DNA from: Archangium violaceum Cb vi76 | Lineage (GTDB): Bacteria > Myxococcota > Myxococcia > Myxococcales > Myxococcaceae | NCBI RefSeq assembly: GCF_000733295.1 | Contig: NZ_JPMI01000423.1 | Span: 163,088 to 227,087, forward strand | Direction of reading: 5' to 3' | Length of the DNA stretch: 64,000 nucleotides | Shown: piece after piece, positions 1 through 8,577 of the stretch | Layout of the letters: each line of letters opens with the position of its first letter | Numbering within the stretch: the first letter of the stretch is position 1 | The notes under the pieces: generated by a model | Told to the model about the DNA's origin: nothing | Database searches by the model: none | Seen by the model: the letters and a program-made list of their open reading frames with translations, nothing else | Translations under genes and position numbers: made by a program

Positions 1-2
1 GC

Positions 3-332
3 ATCCTCACCCTGCTACGCGAGTCCGGCATCCGGCCCTCCCGCGTGCTGGTGGACCACGCCAACGGCCGTACCGTGCGCAACATCCTCGGCTGTGGGCA
101 TTGGGCGGGGCTGACGTTGCACCCCGAGGCACTCAAGGCCGAACGTGCCGTGGCGCTGGTGCGCCGGCTTGGCAGCGAAAGGCTGGTACTCAACTCGGAT
201 GCCGGCGATGGCGCCGGAGATATTCTGGGGCTCGCCCGTGTGGCCAACATGCTGGCCAAGGCGAAGCTGTCGGAACGAGTGGTGAAGCGCGTGGCGCATG
301 ACAACGCCACGCGATTCTACCGGCCTCGTTAG
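3..332 (+). CDS. TatD-like metal-dependent hydrolase, C-terminal part (5' truncated by window)
   Basis: The reading frame is open from the first bases of the window and ends at a TAG stop, giving the last 109 residues of a longer protein. The fragment carries VLVDHANGRTV, WAGLTLHP and RLVLNSDAGDG segments. These look like the late beta-strand motifs of TIM-barrel metal hydrolases; the NSDAGDG aspartate is the usual position of a catalytic metal ligand. The closest recalled proteins are TatD-like hydrolases of bacterial eboulation (ebo)-type clusters, but the rest of that cluster lies outside the window, so this link is inference. It converges with, and overlaps by 4 bases, the small gene on the opposite strand. 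Confidence 0.7.
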   Translation: MLTLLRESGIRPSRVLVDHANGRTVRNILGCGHWAGLTLHPEALKAERAVALVRRLGSERLVLNSDAGDGAGDILGLARVANMLAKAKLSERVVKRVAHDNATRFYRPR

Positions 333-598
333 TGAAGCGCGCTGGACTCCGACTCCGGGTGCAGCGTCAACCGCTGCGCCTCGTCCAGCCTGGCCCGCAC
401 CGGGATGCCCCGATGCCGGTACTGCGCCAGCGAGTCCGCCACTTCGTCCAGCAACAACTGGTAGCGCTCGTCCAGCTCCACGGCGATCAACATCATCGTC
501 TCGCCCGCGTCCTCGACGCCCGGGCGGTACACCTGGCAACGCTGGAACCGCGCCCAGCGGCCATTCTCCATCTTCACAAGCTCGCCATCGTAAGCCAT
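329..598 (-). CDS. small hypothetical protein
   Basis: An 89-residue protein with no family I recognise. It is rich in charged residues and has amphipathic stretches (LDERYQLLLDEVADSLAQY) that suggest a helical cytosolic protein. No signal peptide or membrane segment is visible. The N-terminus (MAYDGELVKMENGRWARFQ) reads like a compact beta-rich start. Its stop overlaps the end of the convergent hydrolase gene. Codon use matches the surrounding genes, which is the main reason for accepting it. Its promoter would lie in the AT-richer stretch upstream. Confidence 0.55.
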   Translation of the reverse strand: MAYDGELVKMENGRWARFQRCQVYRPGVEDAGETMMLIAVELDERYQLLLDEVADSLAQYRHRGIPVRARLDEAQRLTLHPESESSALH

Positions 599-973
599 GC
601 GCAGTTCCCCCTTTCGAACGTCTCGACAGGAAGTCGGGAAGTGAATGGAGGCACTGTAAGCACAAATTTTCCGCGCGTCACCCCCCCTGCTGAAAATTCG
701 TGAAAGGCCCCTGATATTGGTCGTTTACCCGACGCTTCCCCTCGTGGTGGCTCCACCCTCCAGCCGGGCACACTCCAAGTTGTAAATTTGCTGGACTGTT
801 AAGTTGTTGATGGCCAACGCTCCGCGCCGTCCGGATGCGTCAACGGCCCGACACTCGCGCACGAGAGGATCAGCCCGGCCCGCCCCCGAGGGAGCCCCGA
901 GCGGCCCGGAGCGCTCGCGAAGTGCCTGTGAGTCCGGTGGCAAGAGGGCACGCCTTCCCTTAGATTGGCGGGG
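599..973. other. 375-bp intergenic region between divergent small genes
   Basis: No convincing coding sequence is present. The region is AT-richer than its surroundings around 660-720 and 775-815, as expected for promoters firing outwards. It holds a 7-bp inverted repeat (AATTTTC at 665-671, GAAAATT at 692-698) and a direct repeat AAGTTGT at 777-783 and 801-807. Both could be regulator sites, but nothing identifies the regulator. Confidence 0.4.
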
Positions 974-1210
974 ATGAAGTTGACCCAGTTGTTCCGCCGC
1001 GATCGGACCGTCATCAAGCGCGCGGACGCGCAGGACCAGGCCGAGAAGCTGCTGGCCGAGTCGCTCCGTCTGCTCAGCCAGGTGTGCACCAAGGTCGCCG
1101 ATCTCATCGAGACGCAGCGCCTGGAGCGCGCTGGCTACTCGAACAACGCCTACCTCCAGCGGCTGGACAACCCGCCCAAGCCGGGGGACGCGGAGCGCAA
1201 GAAGGAGTAG
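974..1210 (+). CDS. small hypothetical protein
   Basis: A 78-residue, charged, mostly helical cytosolic protein beginning MKLTQLFRRDRTV. Its middle (AEKLLAESLRLLSQVCTKVADLIETQRLERAGY) is predicted amphipathic helix, possibly a short coiled coil. An in-frame TTG nine bases upstream is a less likely start than the ATG chosen here. The C-terminus (KPGDAERKKE) is strongly charged. I recognise no family. It sits just before an amidohydrolase gene on the same strand and may share a transcript with it. Confidence 0.55.
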   Translation: MKLTQLFRRDRTVIKRADAQDQAEKLLAESLRLLSQVCTKVADLIETQRLERAGYSNNAYLQRLDNPPKPGDAERKKE

Positions 1211-1223
1211 ACCTCCTCGGCGC

Positions 1224-2168
1224 ATGCACCACCCCGACGAGTCCCCCGTCTGCCTGGGCGCCGCCTCTGGCTGGCTGGCGCCTGGAAGCCCGACACTGCC
1301 CCTGCCGGCCTTGAACGACGAGGAGGGGCCCCGGCTGCCCGAGGGGCTGCCACCCGTGGTGGATGCCCACGTCCACCTCTTCCCGGACGGCGTCTTCGAG
1401 GCCATCTGGCGGTGGTTCGACCAGTATGGCTGGCCCATCCGCTACAAGCTGCACACGCCCCAGGTGGTGTCCTTCCTGCTGTCGCGCGGGGTGCACCGGG
1501 TGGTGGCGCTGCACTACGCGCACAAGCCGGGCATGGCGCGCTTCCTCAACTCCTATGTCGCCGAGGTGGCCCGGGCCGAGCCGCGCGTGCTGGGGCTGGC
1601 CACCGTGATGCCGGGAGAAGAGGGGGCGGCCGGGATTCTCGCCGAGGCCTTCGCGGCGGGCCTCAAGGGCGTGAAGCTGCACTGCCACGTGCAGTGCTTC
1701 GCCCCGGATGCACCCGCGCTCCACGAGGTGTACGAGGCCTGCGCCCGGGCCGGACGGCCGCTGGTGATGCACGCCGGCCGCGAGCCCGCCAGCCCCCAAT
1801 ACAGGTGCGACGTGCACGCCCTCTGCTCGGCCGAGCGCGTGGAGCGGGTCCTCAAGGACCACCCGGGCCTCGAGCTGTGCATCCCCCACCTGGGCGCGGA
1901 CGAGTTCGACGCGTACGAGCGGCTCCTGGAGCGCCACGACAACCTCTGGCTGGACACCACCATGGCGGTGGCCGGTTATTTCCCCATTCCGGTGCCCCGC
2001 CGCTTGCTGGAAGTCCGCCCCGAGCGCATTCTCTACGGCACGGACTTCCCCAACCTGCCGTACGCCTGGGACCGCGAGCTCAAGCAGTTGTTGGCCCTCA
2101 AGCTCGGGGACGAGGTGGAGGCGGGCCTCCTGGGGCAGAACGCCCTCCAGCTTTTCGAGGGATGTTGA
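1224..2168 (+). CDS. amidohydrolase family (amidohydrolase_2-like) metal-dependent hydrolase
   Basis: A 314-residue TIM-barrel hydrolase. The first metal-binding HxH is in VVDAHVHLFPDG near residue 50. Later strands carry KLHCHVQC, PLVMHAGR and CIPHLGADEF, and the catalytic aspartate is in RILYGTDFPNLPY near residue 275. This order of motifs fits the amidohydrolase_2 group (decarboxylases and lactonases of the COG2159 type). The substrate cannot be told from sequence. The protein has no signal peptide and should be cytosolic. The first 35 residues before the barrel are unusual and may mean the true start is an internal codon, although no better ribosome site was seen. Confidence 0.8.
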   Translation: MHHPDESPVCLGAASGWLAPGSPTLPLPALNDEEGPRLPEGLPPVVDAHVHLFPDGVFEAIWRWFDQYGWPIRYKLHTPQVVSFLLSRGVHRVVALHYAHKPGMARFLNSYVAEVARAEPRVLGLATVMPGEEGAAGILAEAFAAGLKGVKLHCHVQCFAPDAPALHEVYEACARAGRPLVMHAGREPASPQYRCDVHALCSAERVERVLKDHPGLELCIPHLGADEFDAYERLLERHDNLWLDTTMAVAGYFPIPVPRRLLEVRPERILYGTDFPNLPYAWDRELKQLLALKLGDEVEAGLLGQNALQLFEGC

Positions 2169-2264
2169 AAACCGGGCACACCCCTTCCGGAACCGGAAAG
2201 CCATTCGCATCTTGCCCCCCATAGAATCTGCCTTCCCTGCCGGAACACGCATCGAGGCCTTGCC

Positions 2265-2642
2265 ATGTCCTACATCCTGGTCGTCGACGACGACGCGAGC
2301 CACCGCACGCTCATCTGCGATGCCCTAGAGGAGATGGGCTATCGCACGGAGCAGGCCGGCAACGGCCGAGAGGCCCTCGACACCCTCGAGGGAGAGATAC
2401 CCCAGGCCGTGCTGCTGGACTTGCGCATGCCGGTGATGAGCGGCTGGGGCCTGCTGGACGCCCTCAAGAAGATGCCGCGGGCGCGCGGGCTGCCGATCAT
2501 CATCATCTCGGGCTACGGCTTCGAGTGGGAGGCGGAGCTGGTGGGCGCCGCCGGCTACATCTCCAAGCCGGTGGACCTGGACAAGGTGCGGATGACGGTG
2601 CAGCGCATCATCGGCCCGCCCGAAGTGGCCATGGTGCACTGA
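2265..2642 (+). CDS. single-domain response regulator (CheY-like receiver)
   Basis: A 125-residue stand-alone receiver domain. It shows the acidic pair in ILVVDDDASH, the phospho-acceptor aspartate in AVLLDLRMPVMSGWG (about residue 52), a conserved Ser/Thr position in IIIISGYG and the lysine of GYISKPVDLDKV. There is no output domain, so it should act by protein contact or as a phosphorelay intermediate. No histidine kinase lies next to it. Orphan receivers like this are common in myxobacteria. The gene stands alone between the amidohydrolase and an ABC exporter operon. Confidence 0.88.
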   Translation: MSYILVVDDDASHRTLICDALEEMGYRTEQAGNGREALDTLEGEIPQAVLLDLRMPVMSGWGLLDALKKMPRARGLPIIIISGYGFEWEAELVGAAGYISKPVDLDKVRMTVQRIIGPPEVAMVH

Positions 2643-2753
2643 GCGGCACGGCCCCTCCCGCGCCACCTCCCAGGTGCCAGGCTCCTCCTATGGGCCTCGG
2701 ACATCGGGGGGATTGTGGGAGGGCGGCGGAGTCGGCTCTGATCCGGCCCGCGC

Positions 2754-3575
2754 ATGTCTCCCACCCCCACTGACCTGGCCGTCGATGCCCATGGGCTCGT
2801 GAAGCGCTTCGGCGAATTCACCGCGCTCAATGGCATGGAGCTGACCATCCCCCGCGGCTCCTTCTACGCCTTCCTCGGTCCCAACGGGGCCGGCAAGTCC
2901 ACCACCATCGCCCTGCTCACCGGCGTGTACGCGCCGGACGCCGGCCGCATCTCCCTGCTGGGGGTGGACGCGGTGGCCCGGCCGCTGGAGGTCAAACGCC
3001 ACATCGGCGTGGTGCCCGAGGAGCTGAGCCTCTTCGAGCGGCTCACGGGCCGTCAGTACCTCACCTTCTGCGGGCGCATGTACGGGCTGAGCGGGGACGA
3101 GGCGGCGGCGCGGGCCGCCGAGTTGCTGGAGCTCACGGAGCTGACGTACAAGGCGGGCGCGCTGGTGGCCGAGTACTCCAAGGGCATGCGGCGGCGGCTG
3201 GCCATCGCGGCGGCGCTGATCCACGCGCCGGAGCTGGTGCTGCTGGACGAGCCCTTCGAGGGCATCGACGTGCTGGCCGCGGGCGTCATCCGCGAGCTGC
3301 TGCGCGAGCTGAGCCGTCGGGGCGTGACGCTGCTGCTCACCACGCACGTGCTGGAGATAGCGGAGCGGCTGGCCACGCACGCGGGTGTCATCCGTGGCGG
3401 GAGGATGCTGGACCAGGGCACGGTGCAACAGTTGATGCAGCGCTATGACGCGCCCTCGCTGGAGGCCGTGTTCGAGAAGCTCATCTCCGTGCCGGCCGCG
3501 CGCAACGCGAAGCTGTCCTTCTACGGGGACGCACCGCCCGCCGAAGTGGTGGAGCTGCGCCGGGGGTCCGCGTGA
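2754..3575 (+). CDS. ABC transporter ATP-binding protein
   Basis: A 273-residue nucleotide-binding subunit. Walker A is GPNGAGKST (about residues 43-51), the signature is the variant YSKGMRRRLAIA, and Walker B with the catalytic glutamate is LVLLDEPFEGID; the switch histidine is in LLTTHVLE. This layout is that of ABC-2-type exporters of the CcmA/NatA kind, involved in drug, polysaccharide or lipid export. Its TGA stop overlaps the GTG start of the permease gene, so the two are translationally coupled and almost certainly form one transporter. The substrate is unknown. Confidence 0.9.
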   Translation: MSPTPTDLAVDAHGLVKRFGEFTALNGMELTIPRGSFYAFLGPNGAGKSTTIALLTGVYAPDAGRISLLGVDAVARPLEVKRHIGVVPEELSLFERLTGRQYLTFCGRMYGLSGDEAAARAAELLELTELTYKAGALVAEYSKGMRRRLAIAAALIHAPELVLLDEPFEGIDVLAAGVIRELLRELSRRGVTLLLTTHVLEIAERLATHAGVIRGGRMLDQGTVQQLMQRYDAPSLEAVFEKLISVPAARNAKLSFYGDAPPAEVVELRRGSA

Positions 3576-5227
3576 ACCGGGTAGCCGCGCCGGGCTTCTT
3601 CCGGCACCTGTGGCTGTTGTGGGGCCTGCGCCTGGACATCGGACTCAACCAGGGGCCGGGCCGGAGCCGGTGGATGGCGGTGGCCGCCTTCCTGCTCTCG
3701 AGCGCACCGGCCTGGGGCCTGGGCGTGACGTTCTATGGGTTGATGCGGCTGAAGCCCATCGCCGAGAACGGCGTGTGGCCCTTCTTCATCCTCAACCTGC
3801 TGTGCTTCGTCACGTCGGCGGTGTGGGTGACGTGGCCGCTGATGAGCGCGGGCGTGGATGACCACTCGGAGCTGAGCCGCTACGCACCCTTTCCCATCTC
3901 GCCCTTCCGGCTGCTCATCTCCTCCACGGTGGCGAGCCTCTTCGAGCCGCGCGCGCTCGTCTTCTACGCGCCGTTGACGGGAGCGGCGCTGGGCTTCGCC
4001 TCGGTGCACCCGGTGCGGGTGAAATGGTTCGCCGTGCTGCTGTACGTGCTGTTCGCGCTGCTCAACGCGGCCTGGAGCCGGGTGGGCCTGCACGCGGTGC
4101 TCAACGTGCTGCGCGAGAAGCACAGCGCCCAGTTGATGGGTGGCGGCTTCGTGCTGTTCCTCGTGGCCGCGTCCCTCATCCCGCCCATCGACACCTCATG
4201 GCTGACGGCCGTGGGCGAGGGGGGCGTGGAGAAGCTGGACATGGCCCTCATCATCGACGCGACGATTGCCCTGGGACGGGTGCCCTCGGGCTTCTTCGGG
4301 GACGCGCTGCTGGAGCTCAGCTATGGGTACAGGCGCAATGCGCTGGTGGACGGCGTGGGCATGGTCTTCTTCGCCCTGCTGGGACTGGGAATCGCCTACG
4401 CGCTGCTGCTGCGCTTCCACCGCAACGTGGGCCGCGCCGGCCCGTCCGTGAAGGAGTCCGGAGACAACGATCCATTCGCCCGGACGCGCACCACGTACAC
4501 CACGCTGCTGACACGCGAGGCGTTGGACCTGTGGCGCAACCCGCGCGCGCGGCTGCTGGCGTCCGTGCCCTTCGTGCTGGCCATCCTGATGAAGCTGACG
4601 TCGGGCCGGGCCCTCTTCGAGTACCTGCTGGGCGCGAGCGTGGATGCCTGGTTGATGGGCGGCCTGTGCATCTACGGCGCGGTGGTGATGGCCTCCACGT
4701 TCTCGCAGAACACGTTCGCCTATGACGGGCACGGGCTGGCCATGCTCATCGCCGCCCCCGTGGAGCTGGGGGACGTGCTGCGGGCGAAGAACGTGGTGCA
4801 GGGCACGGCGGCCGGCGCCATGGCCCTGCTGGTGGGAGTGTTCTACCGGGTGTACTTCGGCAAGGGCTCGGCGCTGGACTTCCTGTGCGCCATGACGGCC
4901 GTGGTGGCCGTCGTCCCCGTGCTGCTCGCGGCCGGCAACTTCCTGTCCCTGTACTTCCCGGTGAAGTTCCACGCGAGCCTCAAGCGCCGGGACAAGCTGC
5001 CCCTCACCGCCTCCATGCTCGGCATCGTCGCGGCGAGCGTGGGCTGTGCCCCCTTCGTCTGGGCCCTGCGGTTCGCCGGGAAGAGCGGGCCGAGTGGCCA
5101 GACGCTGGCGATGATCGCCCTGTGCGCCGCCTTCAACCTCATTCTGTACCGCTCGCTGCTCCCCCTGGCGCTGCGACTGCTCGGACAGCGGAGGGAGCTC
5201 GTGCTGCGCGCGGTGACGAGGGAGTGA
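3572..5227 (+). CDS. ABC transporter permease (ABC-2-like), large
   Basis: A 551-residue integral membrane protein starting with GTG inside the stop of the ATP-binding gene (GTGA overlap). It has many hydrophobic segments in two blocks, roughly residues 30-240 and 330-545, separated by a hydrophilic stretch (KESGDNDPFARTRTTYTTLL) near residue 300. This suggests two fused six-helix units. It has little recognisable sequence signature, which is usual for such permeases, and the assignment rests on topology and the coupled ATPase. It should form the channel of an inner-membrane exporter. Confidence 0.8.
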   Translation: MNRVAAPGFFRHLWLLWGLRLDIGLNQGPGRSRWMAVAAFLLSSAPAWGLGVTFYGLMRLKPIAENGVWPFFILNLLCFVTSAVWVTWPLMSAGVDDHSELSRYAPFPISPFRLLISSTVASLFEPRALVFYAPLTGAALGFASVHPVRVKWFAVLLYVLFALLNAAWSRVGLHAVLNVLREKHSAQLMGGGFVLFLVAASLIPPIDTSWLTAVGEGGVEKLDMALIIDATIALGRVPSGFFGDALLELSYGYRRNALVDGVGMVFFALLGLGIAYALLLRFHRNVGRAGPSVKESGDNDPFARTRTTYTTLLTREALDLWRNPRARLLASVPFVLAILMKLTSGRALFEYLLGASVDAWLMGGLCIYGAVVMASTFSQNTFAYDGHGLAMLIAAPVELGDVLRAKNVVQGTAAGAMALLVGVFYRVYFGKGSALDFLCAMTAVVAVVPVLLAAGNFLSLYFPVKFHASLKRRDKLPLTASMLGIVAASVGCAPFVWALRFAGKSGPSGQTLAMIALCAAFNLILYRSLLPLALRLLGQRRELVLRAVTRE

Positions 5228-5255
5228 AGAGTGTTGGAGCCACCAACGCCACCGC

Positions 5256-5753
5256 TCAGGGAATGGATGAATCCGGTCTGAACTCCTTCTCCATCCGGAT
5301 CAACTCCAAGCTGCCTTTCATGTCCTTGTACTGGGTATGTTCTGGCGAGACGGATTGAAACTGGCGCTCGGCCAGTTCCAGCATGCGTCTCGCCGCCGGC
5401 AGGTGCTCTGGATGGAACTTCGCCCATCGCGCGAACAGAATGGCAACGTGCACCCGGCGCTCGACATCCGTGTAGCCCAGCCGCCGGATTCGACGAAGGG
5501 CACGTCCGAAATCCGGCCATGGGGCATTACAACCAAAAGCGCCCAGCAGGATCTCCTCCGCGACGCGTCGGCGTGTCTCCAAGTGCTCCCAAGGAGTCTT
5601 CACCGTGGCGAGCAGCTTGCGTTGCAGTACAAGGAACTCCCGCTCGTATTGCTCGAACGGAGCGTCCAGCAGAGCGACATAGAGTTGGGAGATGGCATCA
5701 GCGCCCGCCATCCATCGCTGATGAAACGCCTCCTCACCGCGCTCCTGGCTCAT
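5256..5753 (-). CDS. hypothetical protein, candidate immunity partner of the upstream small lipoprotein
   Basis: A 165-residue soluble protein beginning MSQERGEEAFHQRW. It is predicted almost wholly helical (TPWEHLETRRRVAEEILLGA, HLPAARRMLELAERQF), with no signal peptide. Its ATG overlaps the TGA of the preceding lipoprotein gene (ATGA), which indicates coupled translation. A soluble, gene-coupled partner directly after a small secreted Cys-rich lipoprotein fits a toxin-immunity arrangement, but no immunity family was recognised and the role is inference. It converges with the ABC permease gene. Confidence 0.6.
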   Translation of the reverse strand: MSQERGEEAFHQRWMAGADAISQLYVALLDAPFEQYEREFLVLQRKLLATVKTPWEHLETRRRVAEEILLGAFGCNAPWPDFGRALRRIRRLGYTDVERRVHVAILFARWAKFHPEHLPAARRMLELAERQFQSVSPEHTQYKDMKGSLELIRMEKEFRPDSSIP

Positions 5754-6217
5754 GGACACAGCTTCCCATTGGCCTCGGTAGGCCATACTCCACTGTTCTG
5801 CATACAGACATCACGGCAGCCGACGCACTGACTGTGGTTGAATTTGGGCCCGCGAATGCCTTGCACCGCTGTTCCCAGGCATCGAGTAAATTCCTCGTTG
5901 CACCTTCTTTTGATTTTCTCTGGTGACCACTCCGTCGTTTCACCCTTTGAACCCTCAGAGGGCTGGTCCTTTGTCGGCGCCGCGGCTTCCGGAGGAACAG
6001 GCAACGGAGTCGTACTCACGGGAATGGGAAGAATCGCCTCCTCACCCGCCATGGCGGTGCAGTACGCCGGGTTCTGCCGGCAGGCGCTCGAAGCCGAGTC
6101 CATGCTCTGCTCCAACCGTCCCGTGGACGGTCCCGCGCCATACACCACCGGGTAGGGATAGGGGCCTCGCACGCATGCGCACATCAGGGCCAGGAACGGC
6201 ACCATCCAGCGATTCAT
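5750..6217 (-). CDS. small Cys-rich lipoprotein, candidate SitA-like toxin
   Basis: A 155-residue protein with a short hydrophobic signal (MNRWMVPFLALMCACVRG) and a cysteine that could serve as a lipobox, though the -3 to -1 residues (MCA) are weak. A low-complexity Pro/Thr/Glu linker (about residues 65-95) leads to a C-terminal domain with regularly placed cysteines: RRCNEEFTRCLG, SQCVGCRDVCMQ and a final LCP. This lipoprotein-linker-compact-domain layout resembles small myxobacterial lipoproteins, including SitA toxins passed between cells by outer-membrane exchange. The downstream gene overlaps by 4 bases, as immunity genes often do. Function is inferred from architecture only. Confidence 0.55.
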   Translation of the reverse strand: MNRWMVPFLALMCACVRGPYPYPVVYGAGPSTGRLEQSMDSASSACRQNPAYCTAMAGEEAILPIPVSTTPLPVPPEAAAPTKDQPSEGSKGETTEWSPEKIKRRCNEEFTRCLGTAVQGIRGPKFNHSQCVGCRDVCMQNSGVWPTEANGKLCP

Positions 6218-6296
6218 GCCGTCCGACGCTACATCGAGCGCCCGAGCCAGACAATCCGGCTCGTGTATCCTCGACCGCGAGGCACCAGCGAGGACC

Positions 6297-7040
6297 ATGG
6301 ACCCGACCTTCATCCGCACGGTGACGCTCCTGCGCGAGCAGGTGCCGGACTTCAACCGCTATCCGTTCAACCTGCCCGTGGTGCGAGAGCTGGAAGGCCT
6401 GGAGCTCCACCCGCGTGTCACCTTCTTCGCCGGGGAGAACGGCAGCGGGAAGTCCACGTTGCTCGAGGCCATCGCCACCGCCGCGGGGTTCAACCCCGAG
6501 GGAGGCACGCGCAGCTTCAACTTCTCCACCCGCAGCTCCGAATCCGAGCTGCATCGTTTCCTCCGGCTCATCCGGGGTTATCGCCGCCCCCGCACCGGCT
6601 TCTTCCTGCGCGCGGAGAGCTATTTCAACGTGGGCACCGTACTGGAACAGATGCCGGACATCCTCCAGGACGCCTATGGTGGCGTCTCGCCGCACGAGCA
6701 GTCCCACGGCGAGTCGTTCCTGATGCTCGTGCGCAACCGCTTCTGGGCCAACGGACTCTATATCCTCGACGAGCCCGAGGCCGCCCTGTCACCCCAGCAC
6801 CAGCTCACCCTGCTGCGCCACATCGACGACCTGGCCCGCCGCAAGTCCTCGCAGCTCCTCATCGCCACGCACTCGCCCATCCTCCTGGCCTACCCGGACT
6901 CGCGCATCTACTGGTTGTCCAAGCAGGGTCTCGCCCCCATCGCCTACGAGGACACCGAGCACTACCGCCTGACTCGCGACTTCCTCCTCCATCGCGAGCG
7001 CTACCTCCGAGAGCTGATGGATACCCGTGACGAGGATTGA
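6297..7040 (+). CDS. AAA/ABC-type predicted ATPase (COG3910-like)
   Basis: A 247-residue soluble ATPase. Walker A is AGENGSGKSTLLEAIA (about residues 42-57), Walker B is GLYILDEPEAALSP, and the H-loop is LIATHSPILLAYP. It belongs to the small single-domain predicted ATPases related to RecF/SMC heads, whose biological role is unclear. I take the ATG at 6297, preceded by a GCGAGG site, rather than the in-frame ATG at 6216 that would overlap the divergent gene's start. No nuclease or partner gene lies next to it. Confidence 0.8.
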   Translation: MDPTFIRTVTLLREQVPDFNRYPFNLPVVRELEGLELHPRVTFFAGENGSGKSTLLEAIATAAGFNPEGGTRSFNFSTRSSESELHRFLRLIRGYRRPRTGFFLRAESYFNVGTVLEQMPDILQDAYGGVSPHEQSHGESFLMLVRNRFWANGLYILDEPEAALSPQHQLTLLRHIDDLARRKSSQLLIATHSPILLAYPDSRIYWLSKQGLAPIAYEDTEHYRLTRDFLLHRERYLRELMDTRDED

Positions 7041-7060
7041 GCGCGTGCTAGAACGCGCCC

Positions 7061-7846
7061 ATGCCCATCGCCGAACTCAACCACCAAGGCATCTATTTCG
7101 AGGACTCCGGTGGCTCCGGTCCCGCCCTCATCCTCGCTCACGGCTTCCTCATGGACAGCCGCATGTTCGACGCGCAGGTCCAGGCGCTCGCCCCCGCGTT
7201 CCGCGTCATCCGCTGGGACGCCCGCGGCTTCGGCCGCACCCGCTGGGATGGCAAGCCCTTCGACCTCTATGACTCCGCCGCCGACTGCATCGCCCTGCTC
7301 GACCACCTCGGCATCCGCCAGGCCGTCGTCGGTGGCATGTCCCAGGGCGGCTACTGCGCCCTCCGCGTCGCCCTCCGCTACCCCGACCGAGTCCGCGCCC
7401 TCGTCCTCATGAGCACCCGCGGCACCATCGACGAGCCCGAGGTCCGCGCCGGCTACCGCCAGACACGCGACCTCTGGGGCACCCCGGGCGCCACCGAGAA
7501 CATCATCCAGCTCCTCGCTGGCGGCATCATCGGCGACTCCCGCTTCCACTCCCCCTGGCTCGACCGCTGGCGACAGACTCCCAAGGACCACTTCGTCGCC
7601 GCCATGAACAACCTCATCGACCGCGACGACATCCAGCCCCGGCTCGGTGACATCCGTTGCCCCGCCATCGTCTTCCACGGCACCGATGACACCGGCATTC
7701 CCCCCTCCGAGGGCGAGTTCCTCCACAAGGCCCTCCCCGGCAGCACGCGCCTCGTCCTCGTCCCCGGCGCCGCCCACGCCGCCAACATGACCCACCCCGA
7801 CGCCCTCAATCCTCCCCTCGTGGAGTTCCTGCGCGCCCACGCGTGA
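7061..7846 (+). CDS. alpha/beta hydrolase
   Basis: A 261-residue alpha/beta-hydrolase-fold enzyme. The oxyanion region is LILAHGFLMDSRMF, the nucleophile elbow is GGMSQGGYCAL (Ser about residue 95), the catalytic acid is probably in FHGTDDTGIPPSE, and the catalytic His is in PGAAHAANMTHP near the C-terminus. The size and motifs match the broad esterase/3-oxoadipate enol-lactonase-like group; the substrate is unknown. There is no signal peptide. The next gene starts only a few bases after its stop. Confidence 0.87.
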   Translation: MPIAELNHQGIYFEDSGGSGPALILAHGFLMDSRMFDAQVQALAPAFRVIRWDARGFGRTRWDGKPFDLYDSAADCIALLDHLGIRQAVVGGMSQGGYCALRVALRYPDRVRALVLMSTRGTIDEPEVRAGYRQTRDLWGTPGATENIIQLLAGGIIGDSRFHSPWLDRWRQTPKDHFVAAMNNLIDRDDIQPRLGDIRCPAIVFHGTDDTGIPPSEGEFLHKALPGSTRLVLVPGAAHAANMTHPDALNPPLVEFLRAHA

Positions 7847-7863
7847 GTCACGGAGATACGGCC

Positions 7864-8436
7864 ATGGACCCGCACCCCATCGCTGGAGTCGTCTGGTACG
7901 CCATCGGGCGCTTCTATGAGGCCCAGGATGGGTCCCTGCAGGACCTCGGCTACTTCGCCCACCTCGGGGGCATCGAGCCCCTCTTCGCCGGCCCTCATCA
8001 CGGTGAGGGCTCGGCCTTCTTCACCTTCCGCGCCGAGCCATTCACCGCCCGGAAGTTCCAGAATGGCGACCTGTCGGTGTCGCTCGACGCCACCGGCAGC
8101 TTCACGCTGTACCTCAACCGCGAGCCCTGTGGTGACTTCTCCCGCCCGGAGACCTTCTCCCGCGGCGAGCCCATCGCCACCTTCCAGCGGCTGTCCTCCG
8201 TGGTGGGGACGTCCGTGGGCCCGCTCGGCACCAACCTGTTCTCCGCGGCCCTGCGCTCCAGCACCCCGTTCCACTTCCAGGGCAGGAGCTGGAACCTCGA
8301 GCGGCTCCTCCCCCACGGCATCACCCAGCTCGGCGTGGCCAGCACCACCGCCATGACTCCCCCAACGGGTTTCAAGACCATGACTCCGTTCGTCGGCTCG
8401 GCCATGGCTGCCGGAGGGAGCGTGCGCTGGCCGTAG
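7864..8436 (+). CDS. hypothetical protein
   Basis: A 190-residue soluble protein starting MDPHPIAGVVWYAIG. I prefer the ATG at 7864 with GGAGA upstream; a GTG at 7843 overlapping the hydrolase stop is also possible. It has many short beta-prone stretches (FFTFRAEPF, GDLSVSLDATGSFTLYL) suggesting a beta-sandwich. No known family was recognised. It probably shares a transcript with the alpha/beta hydrolase, and the pair ends at a REP-like hairpin. Confidence 0.6.
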   Translation: MDPHPIAGVVWYAIGRFYEAQDGSLQDLGYFAHLGGIEPLFAGPHHGEGSAFFTFRAEPFTARKFQNGDLSVSLDATGSFTLYLNREPCGDFSRPETFSRGEPIATFQRLSSVVGTSVGPLGTNLFSAALRSSTPFHFQGRSWNLERLLPHGITQLGVASTTAMTPPTGFKTMTPFVGSAMAAGGSVRWP

Positions 8437-8493
8437 GGGACACGGGGCCCCAAGTGGCTCGCAACCCGAGTGCTCCAGATACCCTCACCCCGT

Positions 8494-8514
8494 CCCTCTC
8501 CCGAGGGGAGAGGG
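8494..8514. terminator. REP-like palindrome, copy 1, between convergent genes
   Basis: A stem of eight perfect pairs (CCCTCTCC at 8494-8501 with GGAGAGGG at 8507-8514), extendable by one pair, lies inside the longer conserved string ACCCTCACCCCGTCCCTCTC. It sits between two converging genes, so it can terminate both. The same string recurs near 16050 and a related one near 46870. Confidence 0.6.
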
Positions 8515-8577
8515 GTGATTGGGGCCCTCGGATGATTGGGGCACTCGGGTGATGGGGCCCTGGCGTGGACTGCTCGC

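Noticed and set aside
1104..2303. 399-codon minus-strand ORF opposite the amidohydrolase
   Set aside because: No motif, and the + strand gene has intact HxH and Asp metal ligands.
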